IMG/VR virus record: IMGVR_UViG_3300021976_000002
Coordinates: 1 to 55,163 of that record
Reading direction: 5' to 3' (one strand)
DNA: 55,163 nucleotides
Origin: a virus
Below are positions 23,543 to 29,961 of the stretch, piece after piece. The first letter of the stretch is position 1, and each line of letters begins with the position of its first letter. Under the pieces are notes generated by a model. The model saw nothing but the letters and a program-made list of their open reading frames with translations, made no database searches and had not been told where the DNA came from. The translations under genes were made by a program, and so were the position numbers.

Positions 23543-24018
23543 ATGCCCTCCTTTATCGATGATTTGTAGCCTTATTAATATAATAGTGTGCTCGCTTGTG
23601 TCTTGGCAACGGGTACGAATGGCATTTGGTAATTTTTCATTCTGTTATCCCCCCAAGATCTTAATACTAATAGAGGTCTCACGTATAGTGAGATAACATG
23701 CTCGCCATCTACATAGAAGTCTTATATAGTGATTAATATAGATTAATAGAATTCCTAATTATCTATAGAACCTCAACCCCCTAACTGGCACGGTCCTTTT
23801 TATGGTCCGCAGGAGATTGATTAAGAGCAGGTGAGGTCACTGATGCTTTGTGGGTTGTAGTCATGATCTTCTAGAACATCTTCCCCGGACACCGTTGCCA
23901 TCTCATGAAGGCTGGAGTATGATAGACTTATAACAAATACGAGCTCTCGATGAGCTACCTGAACGGCAACATCAACAGAGAAGTCAACACAACATCATCA
24001 CAAGAAGAGAGGTACGGC
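23543..24018. promoter_or_regulatory. A+T-rich divergent control region; possible origin
   Basis: About 475 bp without a convincing gene. The stretch 23570-23770 is clearly richer in A+T than its surroundings. It holds GATTAATA twice at a ten-base step (23731-23738, 23741-23748), a dyad TCTCAC-gtata-GTGAGA (23677-23693), and a repeated GGTCC flanking a T run near 23795. Promoters for both directions lie here. Helically phased A+T-rich repeats and a dyad suit a replication origin or repressor sites; the choice cannot be made from sequence. Confidence 0.5.
23895..23923 (+). promoter_or_regulatory. Main rightward early promoter (TTGCCA, 17 bp, TATGAT)
   Basis: TTGCCA (23895-23900) and TATGAT (23918-23923) are 17 bp apart, upstream of the long train of small genes. 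The TTGCCN -35 recurs at 22360, 27586 and 51426, suggesting one early promoter class. Confidence 0.65.
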
Positions 24019-24387
24019 ATGAACGAGGTCAGCAACGAGACTCAGCACAAAGCTGACGGCACTAGCAACCCTGTAAAGGGGGTGTACATCGACCTGGAGG
24101 TTACCCTTGACTGGGCTGACCTAGGTGAGCTTGCTGCTGAACAGAACTCAGACAGCCAAGGACGCTTCCTTCTTGAGTTCGCCCACGCACTACGAAAGCT
24201 AGGCAATGACGATAGCGAACACGACACATCTGGCACCAGAGGGGGAATACAGATCGCCGCCATCGCACATGAGATCGAGTCCTTCGAGGAGGGAGACCGA
24301 AAGAAGGTCGAATGGCTATTGAGTAGTCTAATCGACCACATTACAGCAGTGCCATGGACCGAACTCAATGAGAAGGGTACGTTCTGA
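24019..24387 (+). CDS. First protein of the rightward small-gene operon
   Basis: A 122-residue acidic protein (GVYIDLEVTLDWADLGELAA; IQIAAIAHEIESFEEGDRKK) of unknown family. The ATG at 24019 has AGAGAGG upstream; an in-frame ATG at 23950 lacks a ribosome site. It ends with ATGA overlap to the next gene. First position behind a strong promoter suggests early, high expression and perhaps a host-takeover role. Confidence 0.65.
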   Translation: MNEVSNETQHKADGTSNPVKGVYIDLEVTLDWADLGELAAEQNSDSQGRFLLEFAHALRKLGNDDSEHDTSGTRGGIQIAAIAHEIESFEEGDRKKVEWLLSSLIDHITAVPWTELNEKGTF

Positions 24388-24602
24388 TGAGCAAGATCAA
24401 AGTCATCCTCGCTGCGATAGCTGCCATGATGATCGTGAGCGCTGGCACCGCAGCTATCATCACCCTCACCTCCGAAGGGAAGGAATGCCCAGCACTACGC
24501 AACCAATACAACGAGCCGAACCATAACGTCATGTCGTGCGATGAGCTCCATCAGTACGACCAAGAGGTTGCCGACTTCATCGGTGAATTGGACTTGCCAT
24601 GA
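24387..24602 (+). CDS. Small secreted or membrane-anchored protein
   Basis: A 71-residue protein with an N-terminal hydrophobic helix (KVILAAIAAMMIVSAGTAAI, residues about 5-24) after a basic start, then a short polar domain with two Cys (KECPALRNQ; VMSCDELHQ). The topology fits a signal anchor with an outside domain, perhaps closed by a disulfide. A superinfection-exclusion role would fit an early membrane protein; this is inference. Confidence 0.65.
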   Translation: MSKIKVILAAIAAMMIVSAGTAAIITLTSEGKECPALRNQYNEPNHNVMSCDELHQYDQEVADFIGELDLP

Positions 24603-24772
24603 GCACACCTGACACGACTAACACCCTACCCCGCAAGGCCTACCTCAGAGGTAAAGGCCGCGTTCGTATACTAGAGTACGGCCCGACTGGCAAGCCTAAC
24701 TACTTCCTCGTGCTCACGTGGCGAGACGAGCGTGTGATGGTCCACCGTGACAGGCTAAGGTTTATACTATGA
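24599..24772 (+). CDS. 57-residue protein, overlapping at both ends
   Basis: The frame starts in the ATGA shared with the upstream stop and ends in the ATGA shared with the next start. It reads MSTPDTTNTLPRKAYLRGKG, then a compact beta-like section (RVRILEYGPTGKPNYFLVLT; WRDERVMVHRDRLRFIL). Alternating hydrophobic residues suggest a small SH3-like barrel. No family recognised. Confidence 0.6.
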   Translation: MSTPDTTNTLPRKAYLRGKGRVRILEYGPTGKPNYFLVLTWRDERVMVHRDRLRFIL

Positions 24773-25041
24773 GCAAGCCAGAGACGGACTGGAAGAGCGT
24801 AGCCTGGGCATTGGGTGAGCGCATGGAGCACCATGCCTATTGCGAGTCCCACAATGAACAAGAAGCAGACCTCAAGGGCTGCCCGTTCTGCAAAGACCGA
24901 GCTGTGTATCGTATGTACCAGGAAGCCATGAGGTCTATTGGGTACACCTTCAAGGACCTCATTAAGACCAACAACAACGTGTCGCTGCGTGAGATCTTAC
25001 GGAACCCCGACAAGTACACTACGCCAGAGGTGTCAGAATGA
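24769..25041 (+). CDS. 90-residue protein with a CxxC pair
   Basis: Unrecognised protein of the small-gene operon. HAYCESHNEQEADLKGCPFC gives Cys/His spacing that could hold a metal; the C-terminal half is helical (YRMYQEAMRSIGYTFKDLIK). ATGA overlaps on both sides. Confidence 0.62.
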   Translation: MSKPETDWKSVAWALGERMEHHAYCESHNEQEADLKGCPFCKDRAVYRMYQEAMRSIGYTFKDLIKTNNNVSLREILRNPDKYTTPEVSE

Positions 25042-25361
25042 GCGACAAGCTAGTCACCATTGAGACCATGCCTTGTCCTGACTGTGGCAAAGAGGGCAAG
25101 GTCGAGAACGTATCTGAGAATGGCTACAAGCGTTGGAGAGCTGGCGACTTCATTCAGAATGCCTTGCCAGAGCTTTCGCCCGAGAAGCGGGAACAGATGA
25201 TGACCGGCATGCACCCAGAGTGTTGGAATCGAATGTTCCCACCCGACCCCGACGAGTGCAACGGTATCTGCATGACCGGTTACGATGTAGGCATACCGGA
25301 CCCAGGCATCGCCTACCCTCACCCTGACTGCCCTGTGCATGGAGACCCGAAGGAGCACTAA
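25038..25361 (+). CDS. 107-residue zinc-binding-type protein
   Basis: MPCPDCGKEGKVENVSENGY is a zinc-knuckle start; further Cys/His follow (HPECWNRMFPPDPDECNGIC; YPHPDCPVHGDPKEH). Three Cys/His clusters in about 107 residues suggest a small metal-stabilised domain. No family recognised. Coupled by ATGA upstream and TAATG downstream. Confidence 0.62.
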   Translation: MSDKLVTIETMPCPDCGKEGKVENVSENGYKRWRAGDFIQNALPELSPEKREQMMTGMHPECWNRMFPPDPDECNGICMTGYDVGIPDPGIAYPHPDCPVHGDPKEH

Positions 25362-25669
25362 TGACTGACACTCCAGACCTAGGAAAGCGACTCCGCGAAC
25401 TGCGTACCAAGACTGGCCTGTCACATGAGGATGCAGTCCGCCGACTAGAGCGTGAAGATACTATCGAGCGGGCGGCAAAGGTGATGCAGACCACCTATGA
25501 TAAAGTCGATTACGTGGACGACTCCGACCGTGCATTGGCCCTGGACAGAGCCGGTCTCCTCGCCCACACCGAACACGACCGCAAACTACTAGCGCGTGGA
25601 TGGGATGAGGGACTGCACGCCAGCTTCATCGACGCCAATGCGACCAACCCTTACGAAAAGAAGGACTAA
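25361..25669 (+). CDS. 102-residue helical protein, HTH-like N-terminus
   Basis: The N-terminus (LGKRLRELRTKTGLSHEDAV) looks like the first half of a Cro/XRE helix-turn-helix, but the usual recognition helix that should follow is not clear. The rest is acidic and helical. It may be a degenerate regulator. TAATG overlaps join it to both neighbours. Confidence 0.6.
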   Translation: MTDTPDLGKRLRELRTKTGLSHEDAVRRLEREDTIERAAKVMQTTYDKVDYVDDSDRALALDRAGLLAHTEHDRKLLARGWDEGLHASFIDANATNPYEKKD

Positions 25670-25842
25670 TGGGACCACCTGGACCTAGAGACGCGAACAA
25701 CACCTCGGACGCCTACAAGAAGGCTGCTGCCAACAGAGCCAAGCAGAACAAGATCGACGAAGCGAAGAAGACCAAGGCGAAACGAGCCGAGGCCAACAAG
25801 GACCCTATGAAGTGGTTTCGTGACAACAAGAAAGGGAAGTAA
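25669..25842 (+). CDS. 57-residue very basic protein
   Basis: Reads MGPPGPRDANNTSDAYKKAA, then a Lys/Ala-rich helix (NRAKQNKIDEAKKTKAKRAE) and an end WFRDNKKGK. More than a quarter of residues are Lys or Arg. Nucleic-acid or ribosome binding is plausible. It begins and ends in TAATG overlaps, so it is part of the tightly packed operon. Confidence 0.6.
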   Translation: MGPPGPRDANNTSDAYKKAAANRAKQNKIDEAKKTKAKRAEANKDPMKWFRDNKKGK

Positions 25843-26009
25843 TGGGTAAGTCCCGATTCGAAGAGCTCACACCTGGTGGAAAGAAGATCTGGAAGCACAT
25901 CAGGATGGCTGAGCCCAGCAACAGGCGAGACAAGGCAATCGACAACATTGTCAAGCCTGCCAAGGAGTACAAGTCCGCCGATCAGGCTAAGGCCGAGAAA
26001 GGAAAGTAA
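25842..26009 (+). CDS. 55-residue basic protein
   Basis: Reads MGKSRFEELTPGGKKIWKHI, then RMAEPSNRRDKAIDNIVKPA and a Lys-rich end. Similar in size and charge to the upstream gene, with which it shares a TAATG. Function unknown. Confidence 0.6.
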   Translation: MGKSRFEELTPGGKKIWKHIRMAEPSNRRDKAIDNIVKPAKEYKSADQAKAEKGK

Positions 26010-26010
26010 C

Positions 26011-26289
26011 ATGCCCACCGAACCTTCGCTAAAGCCCCTCACCATCGAGGAGGCCAGAGGGTACACAGGTGCTAGAGTACAATACAGTACGCACGACACA
26101 CCTGAGTTCGGTTTCATTGTCAGTACCAGTGCCTGGTTCATCTTCGTTCGCTTCGATGGCGACCTGCATGCTAAGGCCGTATCGCCCGACTGTCTGGAGT
26201 TACTGTGGCCCGTGGAATACGAAGCGTCGTGGCATGCTGCATTGGAGTCGCAGCCATCATTGCCGGAGCACCTTCAGCACACGGAGTAG
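26011..26289 (+). CDS. 92-residue protein, compact beta fold likely
   Basis: The ATG at 26011 lies one base after the upstream stop; the ribosome site is GAAAGGAAAG. The protein (LTIEEARGYTGARVQYSTHD; FIVSTSAWFIFVRFDGDLHA) alternates hydrophobic residues, as in a small beta barrel. Its last 85 bases overlap the next gene. No family recognised. Confidence 0.62.
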   Translation: MPTEPSLKPLTIEEARGYTGARVQYSTHDTPEFGFIVSTSAWFIFVRFDGDLHAKAVSPDCLELLWPVEYEASWHAALESQPSLPEHLQHTE

Positions 26290-26603
26290 TCACACTTAGC
26301 CAAGCTGCCACACAGACACCCTGTGAGCGTGCGGTCATTCACAGTCAGAGCGTTATCGATGCGACGGCACAACTACTAACGCTGGCTAACCAAAGCATAC
26401 AAAATAGCAATGCGTTGGCGAACGAACTAGCTAAGCCAGCACCCGACCAGGCTTCGCTGACAGCTATTAGGAACCACGCACAAGAGATCAACGACACACC
26501 GCGGCCAGACCTAGTAGCACTTGGTGATCTCTATGAAGGTGCCGTAACTGAATGCCTCTGGCCCGAGCGTAGCTTCTACAAGTCCAAACCTAGCCTACGC
26601 TGA
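26205..26603 (+). CDS. Secreted protein with signal peptide
   Basis: A 132-residue protein starting with GTG after TGGAGTTAC. Residues 1-26 (MARGIRSVVACCIGVAAIIA...) are a typical Sec signal with cleavage likely after APSAHG. The mature part is helical (SIQNSNALANELAKPAPDQA) with two Cys (near residues 40 and 118) that could form a disulfide. The long overlap with the upstream gene is unusual. An exported early phage protein may act at the cell surface, for example in superinfection exclusion. Confidence 0.6.
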   Translation: MARGIRSVVACCIGVAAIIAGAPSAHGVVTLSQAATQTPCERAVIHSQSVIDATAQLLTLANQSIQNSNALANELAKPAPDQASLTAIRNHAQEINDTPRPDLVALGDLYEGAVTECLWPERSFYKSKPSLR

Positions 26604-26654
26604 CCCTGTGGTGCTTGCGTGCTGAGGGGCCGTCTTGTCGAAAGGGAAACGTAC

Positions 26655-26885
26655 ATGACTGAGCTTGAGGGAACCACAGGTCTGCAGAGGGTGCAAGAGT
26701 ACATAGTGGCGGCTAGAGGGCATGCACGACTCCTTCAGAAGCCTGAGCACAGCGTACAGAACAAGACCGACTACCAGCAGGGGATAATTGACGGTGTGCT
26801 GGGCCTGCTGGACGGGTTAGACTTGGTCATCGCAGGCAAGCAGAACGAAGACCTACCACCGAGGAGTCCATATGATCACACGTGA
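26655..26885 (+). CDS. 76-residue helical protein
   Basis: Start ATG at 26655 after GAAAGGGAAA. The protein (QRVQEYIVAARGHARLLQKP; QGIIDGVLGLLDGLDLVIAG) is two amphipathic helices joined by a polar loop. Its second helix resembles one in the 27023 gene (GIITGIDQVFAFLEGK), hinting at relationship. It contains a GAACCACAGG motif in its coding sequence. Confidence 0.6.
   Translation: MTELEGTTGLQRVQEYIVAARGHARLLQKPEHSVQNKTDYQQGIIDGVLGLLDGLDLVIAGKQNEDLPPRSPYDHT
26671..26680 (+). repeat. GAACCACAGG motif, copy 4 of 7
   Basis: Exact decamer on the plus strand, near the 5' end of the 26655 gene, read there as part of E-G-T-T-G. Confidence 0.7.
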
Positions 26886-27141
26886 CAACATTATTGCGGT
26901 GCTGGCATCGGCAGACGGGATAACATTCGACATTCACAACCCCGACACCGTGCGGAGCATTTACAGCAAGCAGGCAGATGCTCTGTACGAGCTCTTTGCC
27001 AACAGCCAAGGCAGGTGCCGCCATGCGGCTATCGAGCTTGATCCAGTTCCTGAACTTCGCCCGTGTCGAAGGTGTGAAGGTTCGGGAGGAAACCAAAGGG
27101 GACAAGACATCTGTTGGTCTGTACTCGTACGGACTGGCTGA
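26872..27141 (+). CDS. 89-residue protein, 3' part overlaps the next gene
   Basis: The frame MITRDNIIAVLASADGITFD... starts inside the end of the previous gene and continues for about 120 bases in a second frame over the next gene. The first 46 residues look like a normal small protein; the last part (PCRRCEGSGGNQRGQDICW) has two CxxC-like Cys but may be non-adaptive. Either a genuine out-of-frame overlap or a gene with a recent end shift. Confidence 0.45.
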   Translation: MITRDNIIAVLASADGITFDIHNPDTVRSIYSKQADALYELFANSQGRCRHAAIELDPVPELRPCRRCEGSGGNQRGQDICWSVLVRTG

Positions 27142-27226
27142 TGGAATAATCACTGGTATTGACCAAGTGTTCGCCTTCCTCGAAGGTAAGCCTGTAGGTC
27201 GAGCCGCAGTGAAGTTGGAAGAGTGA
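27023..27226 (+). CDS. 67-residue helical protein
   Basis: ATG at 27023 opens MRLSSLIQFLNFARVEGVKV followed by REETKGDKTSVGLYSYGLAD and GIITGIDQVFAFLEGK. The end resembles the 26655 product. No clear ribosome site, so it is probably read by coupling or re-initiation within the overlapping upstream frame. Unknown function. Confidence 0.55.
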   Translation: MRLSSLIQFLNFARVEGVKVREETKGDKTSVGLYSYGLADGIITGIDQVFAFLEGKPVGRAAVKLEE

Positions 27227-27576
27227 TGACTGACTCCTGGGAACGATGGACGGCTCTGTCACCGATCACTCGTAGGTTCCTCATGGACAACCACTCAACT
27301 GAGATCCGACTAGTCGGTGAGCTAGCACACCTGTCAGGCTTCCCGATTGAGAACTGGATCGAGGTGTACAACGAGTACGGGCACCGAAGGGAGTTCGAGG
27401 ACCTAGCCCAGTGGTGCGTCGAGACAGGTGGGAGCCCTGGGATGTTAAAGAGCCTGTTCGTAGCGATCGAGCCTCCGCACACTAGGACTCGACCGACGCT
27501 GCTTCAGATGTTGTACGAGCTAGTCGGTGAGATGGTAGGTGCCCTGATGGATAGGTTGTCGTCTAGAAGATCTTGA
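27226..27576 (+). CDS. 116-residue protein, end of the small-gene operon
   Basis: Starts at the ATG of TGATG shared with the upstream stop. WERWTALSPITRRFLMDN and HLSGFPIENWIEVYNEYGHR suggest a helical fold; the C-terminus is amphipathic (LYELVGEMVGALMDRLSSRR) and may touch a membrane. No family recognised. A promoter for the next gene begins right after its stop. Confidence 0.62.
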   Translation: MTDSWERWTALSPITRRFLMDNHSTEIRLVGELAHLSGFPIENWIEVYNEYGHRREFEDLAQWCVETGGSPGMLKSLFVAIEPPHTRTRPTLLQMLYELVGEMVGALMDRLSSRRS

Positions 27577-27585
27577 ATTGCCGGG

Positions 27586-27665
27586 TTGCCCTGGCGTTGC
27601 GACTGCTATATATTTGTATCAAGAGCAGGGGAGCGAGTCCCCAGCAAGGAGCAAAGGAGAAGGTC
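27586..27665 (+). promoter_or_regulatory. Promoter and hairpin leader of HTH gene 1
   Basis: TTGCCC (27586-27591), 17 bp, TATATT (27609-27614). The roughly 45-base leader contains GGGGA-gcgag-TCCCC (27628-27642) followed by AAGGAG and ATG. The leader of HTH gene 2 at 31.06 kb has the same order: CAAG, a GGGGAGC hairpin, then a Shine-Dalgarno. Confidence 0.6.
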
Positions 27666-28037
27666 ATGCGCAACGCCAAGGGGCAGTTCGTCAAGAAGAC
27701 GGCCGAGACCACTCTCGACCACCTCGCCGACGAGCTCCTGAAGGACAAGACCGCCAAGCACCTCCAGATCGTGGCCCGCTACAACGAGCAGAAGGCCAAC
27801 GAGGTTGTCAACCCGATCGTCCTCGCCGCGCTGCTTGAGGTCCGGCCCCAGATGATCTACAACTACATCCGCAAGGGCCGCTTCACCGACCTGAGCGAAG
27901 ACGGACACGGTGCGGACTTCAACAACACCCAGAAGCGTGTCATCCGCTTCGACGAGGCGAACACCTTCGCCCAGCAGTACGTCGGGCGCCAGGAAGTCAA
28001 GGCGGCCAAGATTGAGGCCGAGCTCGCTGGGGCGTGA
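27666..28037 (+). CDS. Small helix-turn-helix protein 1
   Basis: A 123-residue protein with basic N-terminus (MRNAKGQFVKKTAE). The centre, LAALLEVRPQMIYNYIRKGR, is a MerR/excisionase-like winged-helix core: a helix, then PQMIYNYI as the recognition helix and a wing. Two paralogues (31130 and 33503) share the PQ-hydrophobic-Y-x-Y-I core. Its high G+C codon use differs from its neighbours and suggests high expression. Probably a DNA-binding regulator or nucleoid-type protein. Confidence 0.7.
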   Translation: MRNAKGQFVKKTAETTLDHLADELLKDKTAKHLQIVARYNEQKANEVVNPIVLAALLEVRPQMIYNYIRKGRFTDLSEDGHGADFNNTQKRVIRFDEANTFAQQYVGRQEVKAAKIEAELAGA

Positions 28038-28056
28038 GAAGTACAAGTGTACCCAG

Positions 28057-28062
28057 TATAAT
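28057..28062 (+). promoter_or_regulatory. -10 box directly before tRNA-like RNA 1
   Basis: TATAAT ends eight bases before the first base of the RNA 1 acceptor stem, so transcription would begin at the mature 5' end. A good -35 box is not visible. Confidence 0.5.
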
Positions 28063-28070
28063 TGAATATA

Positions 28071-28153
28071 GGGTCCTGAGCGTGAGGCGACGCGTCCTTA
28101 AACGGCCATAACCAGGTCATTGGGAAGAGTAGGTTCAACTCCTACAGGATCCA
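28071..28153 (+). ncRNA. tRNA-like RNA 1
   Basis: Acceptor strands GGGTCCT (28071-28077) and AGGATCC (28146-28152) pair over seven positions with a G3:U70 wobble, followed by A73 and then CGG rather than CCA. A D-like arm GCG-TGAGGCGA-CGC and a normal T arm GTAGG-TTCAACT-CCTAC are present. In place of a 17-base anticodon arm there are about 35 bases that fold as a longer stem around GGCC-ATAACCA-GGTC. It is not a standard elongator tRNA; G3:U70 with A73 is the alanine-tRNA-synthetase signal. Confidence 0.6.
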
Positions 28154-28195
28154 CGGCGACAGGAGAGGCCTGTTGCAAGGCAAAAGGAGAAAGAA

Positions 28196-28387
28196 ATGTT
28201 CAAGCGCACACTCGCCACGCTGGCGGCCACGGTCGTGCTCGGTGTTGCTGGCGGAGGGATCGCTCAGGCGACCTCGCCCGTCTACCAGCCCAAGCTCACC
28301 GTTGCCACCCCGCCCAAGAACTGCGACGACAACCAGCCGCTTCCCCCGTACTCGTCTTTCCGAGTCGGCGGAGCGACGCGTTCCTGA
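28196..28387 (+). CDS. Small secreted protein
   Basis: A 63-residue protein with a clear signal peptide (MFKRTLATLAATVVLGVAGG, cleavage likely after IAQA) and a mature part of about 38 residues with one Cys. AAAGGAGAAAGAA is a strong ribosome site. G+C-rich codons. It is isolated among the RNA genes. Function unknown; an exported effector is inferred. Confidence 0.6.
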   Translation: MFKRTLATLAATVVLGVAGGGIAQATSPVYQPKLTVATPPKNCDDNQPLPPYSSFRVGGATRS

Positions 28388-28403
28388 AAGGGAACTCAAG
28401 ACC

Positions 28404-28468
28404 GCTAGCCCAGCTAGCGCGTGAGGAGGGGGAGGGGGAGAAGTCACCCAAGTGATCATCCCCCCTCC
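28404..28468 (+). terminator. Double hairpin after the secreted-protein gene
   Basis: GCTAGC-cca-GCTAGC (28404-28418) is followed by GGAGGGGG (28431-28438) pairing with CCCCCTCC (28461-28468) across 22 bases. No U tract follows. Probably separates the protein gene from the RNA that starts at 28487. Confidence 0.5.
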
Positions 28469-28486
28469 ACCGATACAACTACACAT

Positions 28487-28646
28487 GGGCGCGTAGCACT
28501 TTGGTAGTGCAGCCTGAGCCTCGATGGTTGAACGGGTTGATCGCCGTTACCAGGTCGAAACTTATGTGCATGAAACCCTTACTAGTAGGGGAGTAATGCA
28601 TACTAAGGGCTTCAGGAAGAACGTGGTTCGATCCCACGCGTGTCCA
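28487..28646 (+). ncRNA. tRNA-like RNA 2 with a 94-base anticodon region
   Basis: Acceptor strands GGGCGCG (28487-28493) and CGTGTCC (28639-28645) pair over seven positions, with wobbles at G3:U70 and G5:U68, then A73 and CGG. The D arm GCAC-TTTGGTA-GTGC and T arm CGTGG-TTCGATC-CCACG are normal. The anticodon stem position has CCTGA...TCAGG, but the loop holds 94 bases containing a hairpin AACGG-GTTGATCG-CCGTT and a second region of pairing near 28575. It is too short for a group I intron and has no U33. Overall it resembles a miniature tmRNA-like layout. Confidence 0.6.
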
Positions 28647-28710
28647 CGGTTGAACTCGGACTCGTAATCCGGTGTGTCAACAAGTGGCTGGCAGGCTGCG
28701 TGCGCTGGTG

Positions 28711-28736
28711 CCTGAGACGGCTGCCACTGTCTCAGG
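28711..28736 (+). other. Hairpin between tRNA-like RNA 2 and tRNA-Lys
   Basis: Perfect CCTGAGAC (28711-28718) and GTCTCAGG (28729-28736) with a 10-base loop. It may be a processing or termination element of the RNA cluster. Confidence 0.6.
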
Positions 28737-28746
28737 GCCAGCGTAT

Positions 28747-28822
28747 GGACTGGTAGCTCAGAGGTCAGAGCAAGGGACTCTTAATCCCTGGGTCGTGGGT
28801 TCGACTCCCACTCAGTCCACCA
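28747..28822 (+). tRNA. tRNA-Lys (anticodon CTT)
   Basis: A 76-base cloverleaf: acceptor GGACTGG/TCAGTCC (one G:U), D arm GCTC...GAGC, anticodon arm AGGGA-CTCTTAA-TCCCT, variable loop GGGTC, T arm GTGGG-TTCGACT-CCCAC, A73 and encoded CCA. Anticodon CTT decodes AAG, a codon very common in the phage genes. It is the only canonical tRNA in the window. Confidence 0.95.
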
Positions 28823-28946
28823 GGGGATAGGATAGGCTGATTACCTATCTGAAGGGAGCTAATCACTCCTAGAGGTTACGGGCACTGGGTTCGTCGCTTC
28901 GTCCCCGTCTACGTTAACAGGATGCGACTAACAAAGGAGAGAGGCA

Positions 28947-29198
28947 ATGACCGATACAGAACAGCCAACCCTGGCACACATTGCAGCCGACGGACTGACC
29001 GAGACAGAGGGGCTTCCGGAAGACGCACTGCACCTGTTGCGCCTCCTCGGGACGATGGACTATGGCGTCGTCTACGAGTCAGCGTTGGTCGTCCAGTCCT
29101 TCCTGGAGCGTTCGCGAGGTTGGGATGGACCCATTGCCCTAGGTGTGCGAGCTGAGCTCCTACGTCAGCTTCGAAACTACGAGCAGGCCCCACGATGA
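28947..29198 (+). CDS. 83-residue helical protein
   Basis: Unrecognised acidic protein (LAHIAADGLTETEGLPEDAL; GVVYESALVVQSFLERSRGW). AAAGGAGAGAGG precedes the ATG. It starts the operon after the tRNA and overlaps the next gene by ATGA. Confidence 0.65.
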   Translation: MTDTEQPTLAHIAADGLTETEGLPEDALHLLRLLGTMDYGVVYESALVVQSFLERSRGWDGPIALGVRAELLRQLRNYEQAPR

Positions 29199-29464
29199 GC
29201 GGGCCTCCAGGTGCACAGAACTTCCACGTCTGGCAACAGCAAACCACCAGCCTGGTGAACACTGCACAAAGCCGGGCGAAGAAGGCCGACAAGACCGCAG
29301 CCAAGTTCGAGAAGGACTACCGCCGAGCCGTCTCCCTAGGTGATCGCGCGCAGGCGATAAAGATCCAGAAGCAGATGGACAAGGCTACCAAGGAGTCCAT
29401 CAAGCACAGCAAGGAGGCCAAGCGCCTCGCGAAGCAGGGCAAGAAGAAGAGCTGGTGGAACTAG
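29195..29464 (+). CDS. 89-residue basic coiled-coil protein
   Basis: A single long, Lys/Ala-rich helix (SRAKKADKTAAKFEKDYRRA; QMDKATKESIKHSKEAKRLA) ending KKSWWN. The heptad pattern suggests a coiled coil; charge suggests nucleic-acid contact. Unknown family. Confidence 0.65.
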   Translation: MSGPPGAQNFHVWQQQTTSLVNTAQSRAKKADKTAAKFEKDYRRAVSLGDRAQAIKIQKQMDKATKESIKHSKEAKRLAKQGKKKSWWN

Positions 29465-29536
29465 GAGTTGCCCTAGCGCAGCACATGCGATACACTTCAA
29501 GAGACAGCAAGCGACCACAACCCGAAAGGACCGATC

Positions 29537-29911
29537 ATGAGCATCAACCCGAACGAGCCGCAGCCAGTAGGTGGCGTCAGCATCAACAGCACGAGCACAG
29601 GAGTGTGGGGCTTCGTTGCAGTCCTAGCTCTGGCTATCGGTGGAGCAGTTGGCTACGGCCTGGCCTCCGGTGGCAGCAGCACCGATGCGTCGGTGTGCCT
29701 CGAGTTCATCGACGCCTCCGAGAAGGCTTTGGACTACAGCGTGGAGGCTTTGGGCTATGCCTCCGATGGAATGATGGCAGGTGCCAACTTCGACATCCAG
29801 GCTATCGAGCGTTCGACCGACAAGCTCTACACGCTCTCGGATGAGATCGACGCACACGCCCCCACTTTCCAGTCCACGCGTGACGAGTGCCGCGCGGCCG
29901 TAGGAGAGTAG
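29537..29911 (+). CDS. Membrane protein with extracellular helical domain
   Basis: A 124-residue protein: a polar N-terminus of about 22 residues, one membrane helix (VWGFVAVLALAIGGAVGYGL), then an outside domain with two Cys (VCLEF and DECRAA) that could pair. CGAAAGGACC precedes the ATG. Early membrane protein of unknown role. Confidence 0.65.
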   Translation: MSINPNEPQPVGGVSINSTSTGVWGFVAVLALAIGGAVGYGLASGGSSTDASVCLEFIDASEKALDYSVEALGYASDGMMAGANFDIQAIERSTDKLYTLSDEIDAHAPTFQSTRDECRAAVGE

Positions 29912-29961
29912 AACACCACAGGGTAATCGTCAGCCGCTTCAACCCAAGAGAGGACCGAGTC

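Noticed and set aside
27606-28046. Open frame of 146 codons on the minus strand over HTH gene 1
   Set aside because: A mirror of codon bias in the plus-strand gene, which has a promoter, leader and ribosome site.
28120-28455. Plus-strand frame of 111 codons overlapping tRNA-like RNA 1 and the secreted-protein gene
   Set aside because: It begins inside a structured RNA and overlaps a gene with a strong ribosome site and signal peptide.
28487-28646. tRNA-like RNA 2 considered as a tRNA with a group I intron
   Set aside because: The insert is under 100 bases and lacks the conserved P, Q, R and S segments; the loop also lacks U33.
28656-28672. TCGGA-CTCGTAA-TCCGG, which looks like a tRNA-Thr (CGT) anticodon arm
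   Set aside because: No D arm, T arm or acceptor stem fits around it; at most a tRNA remnant.
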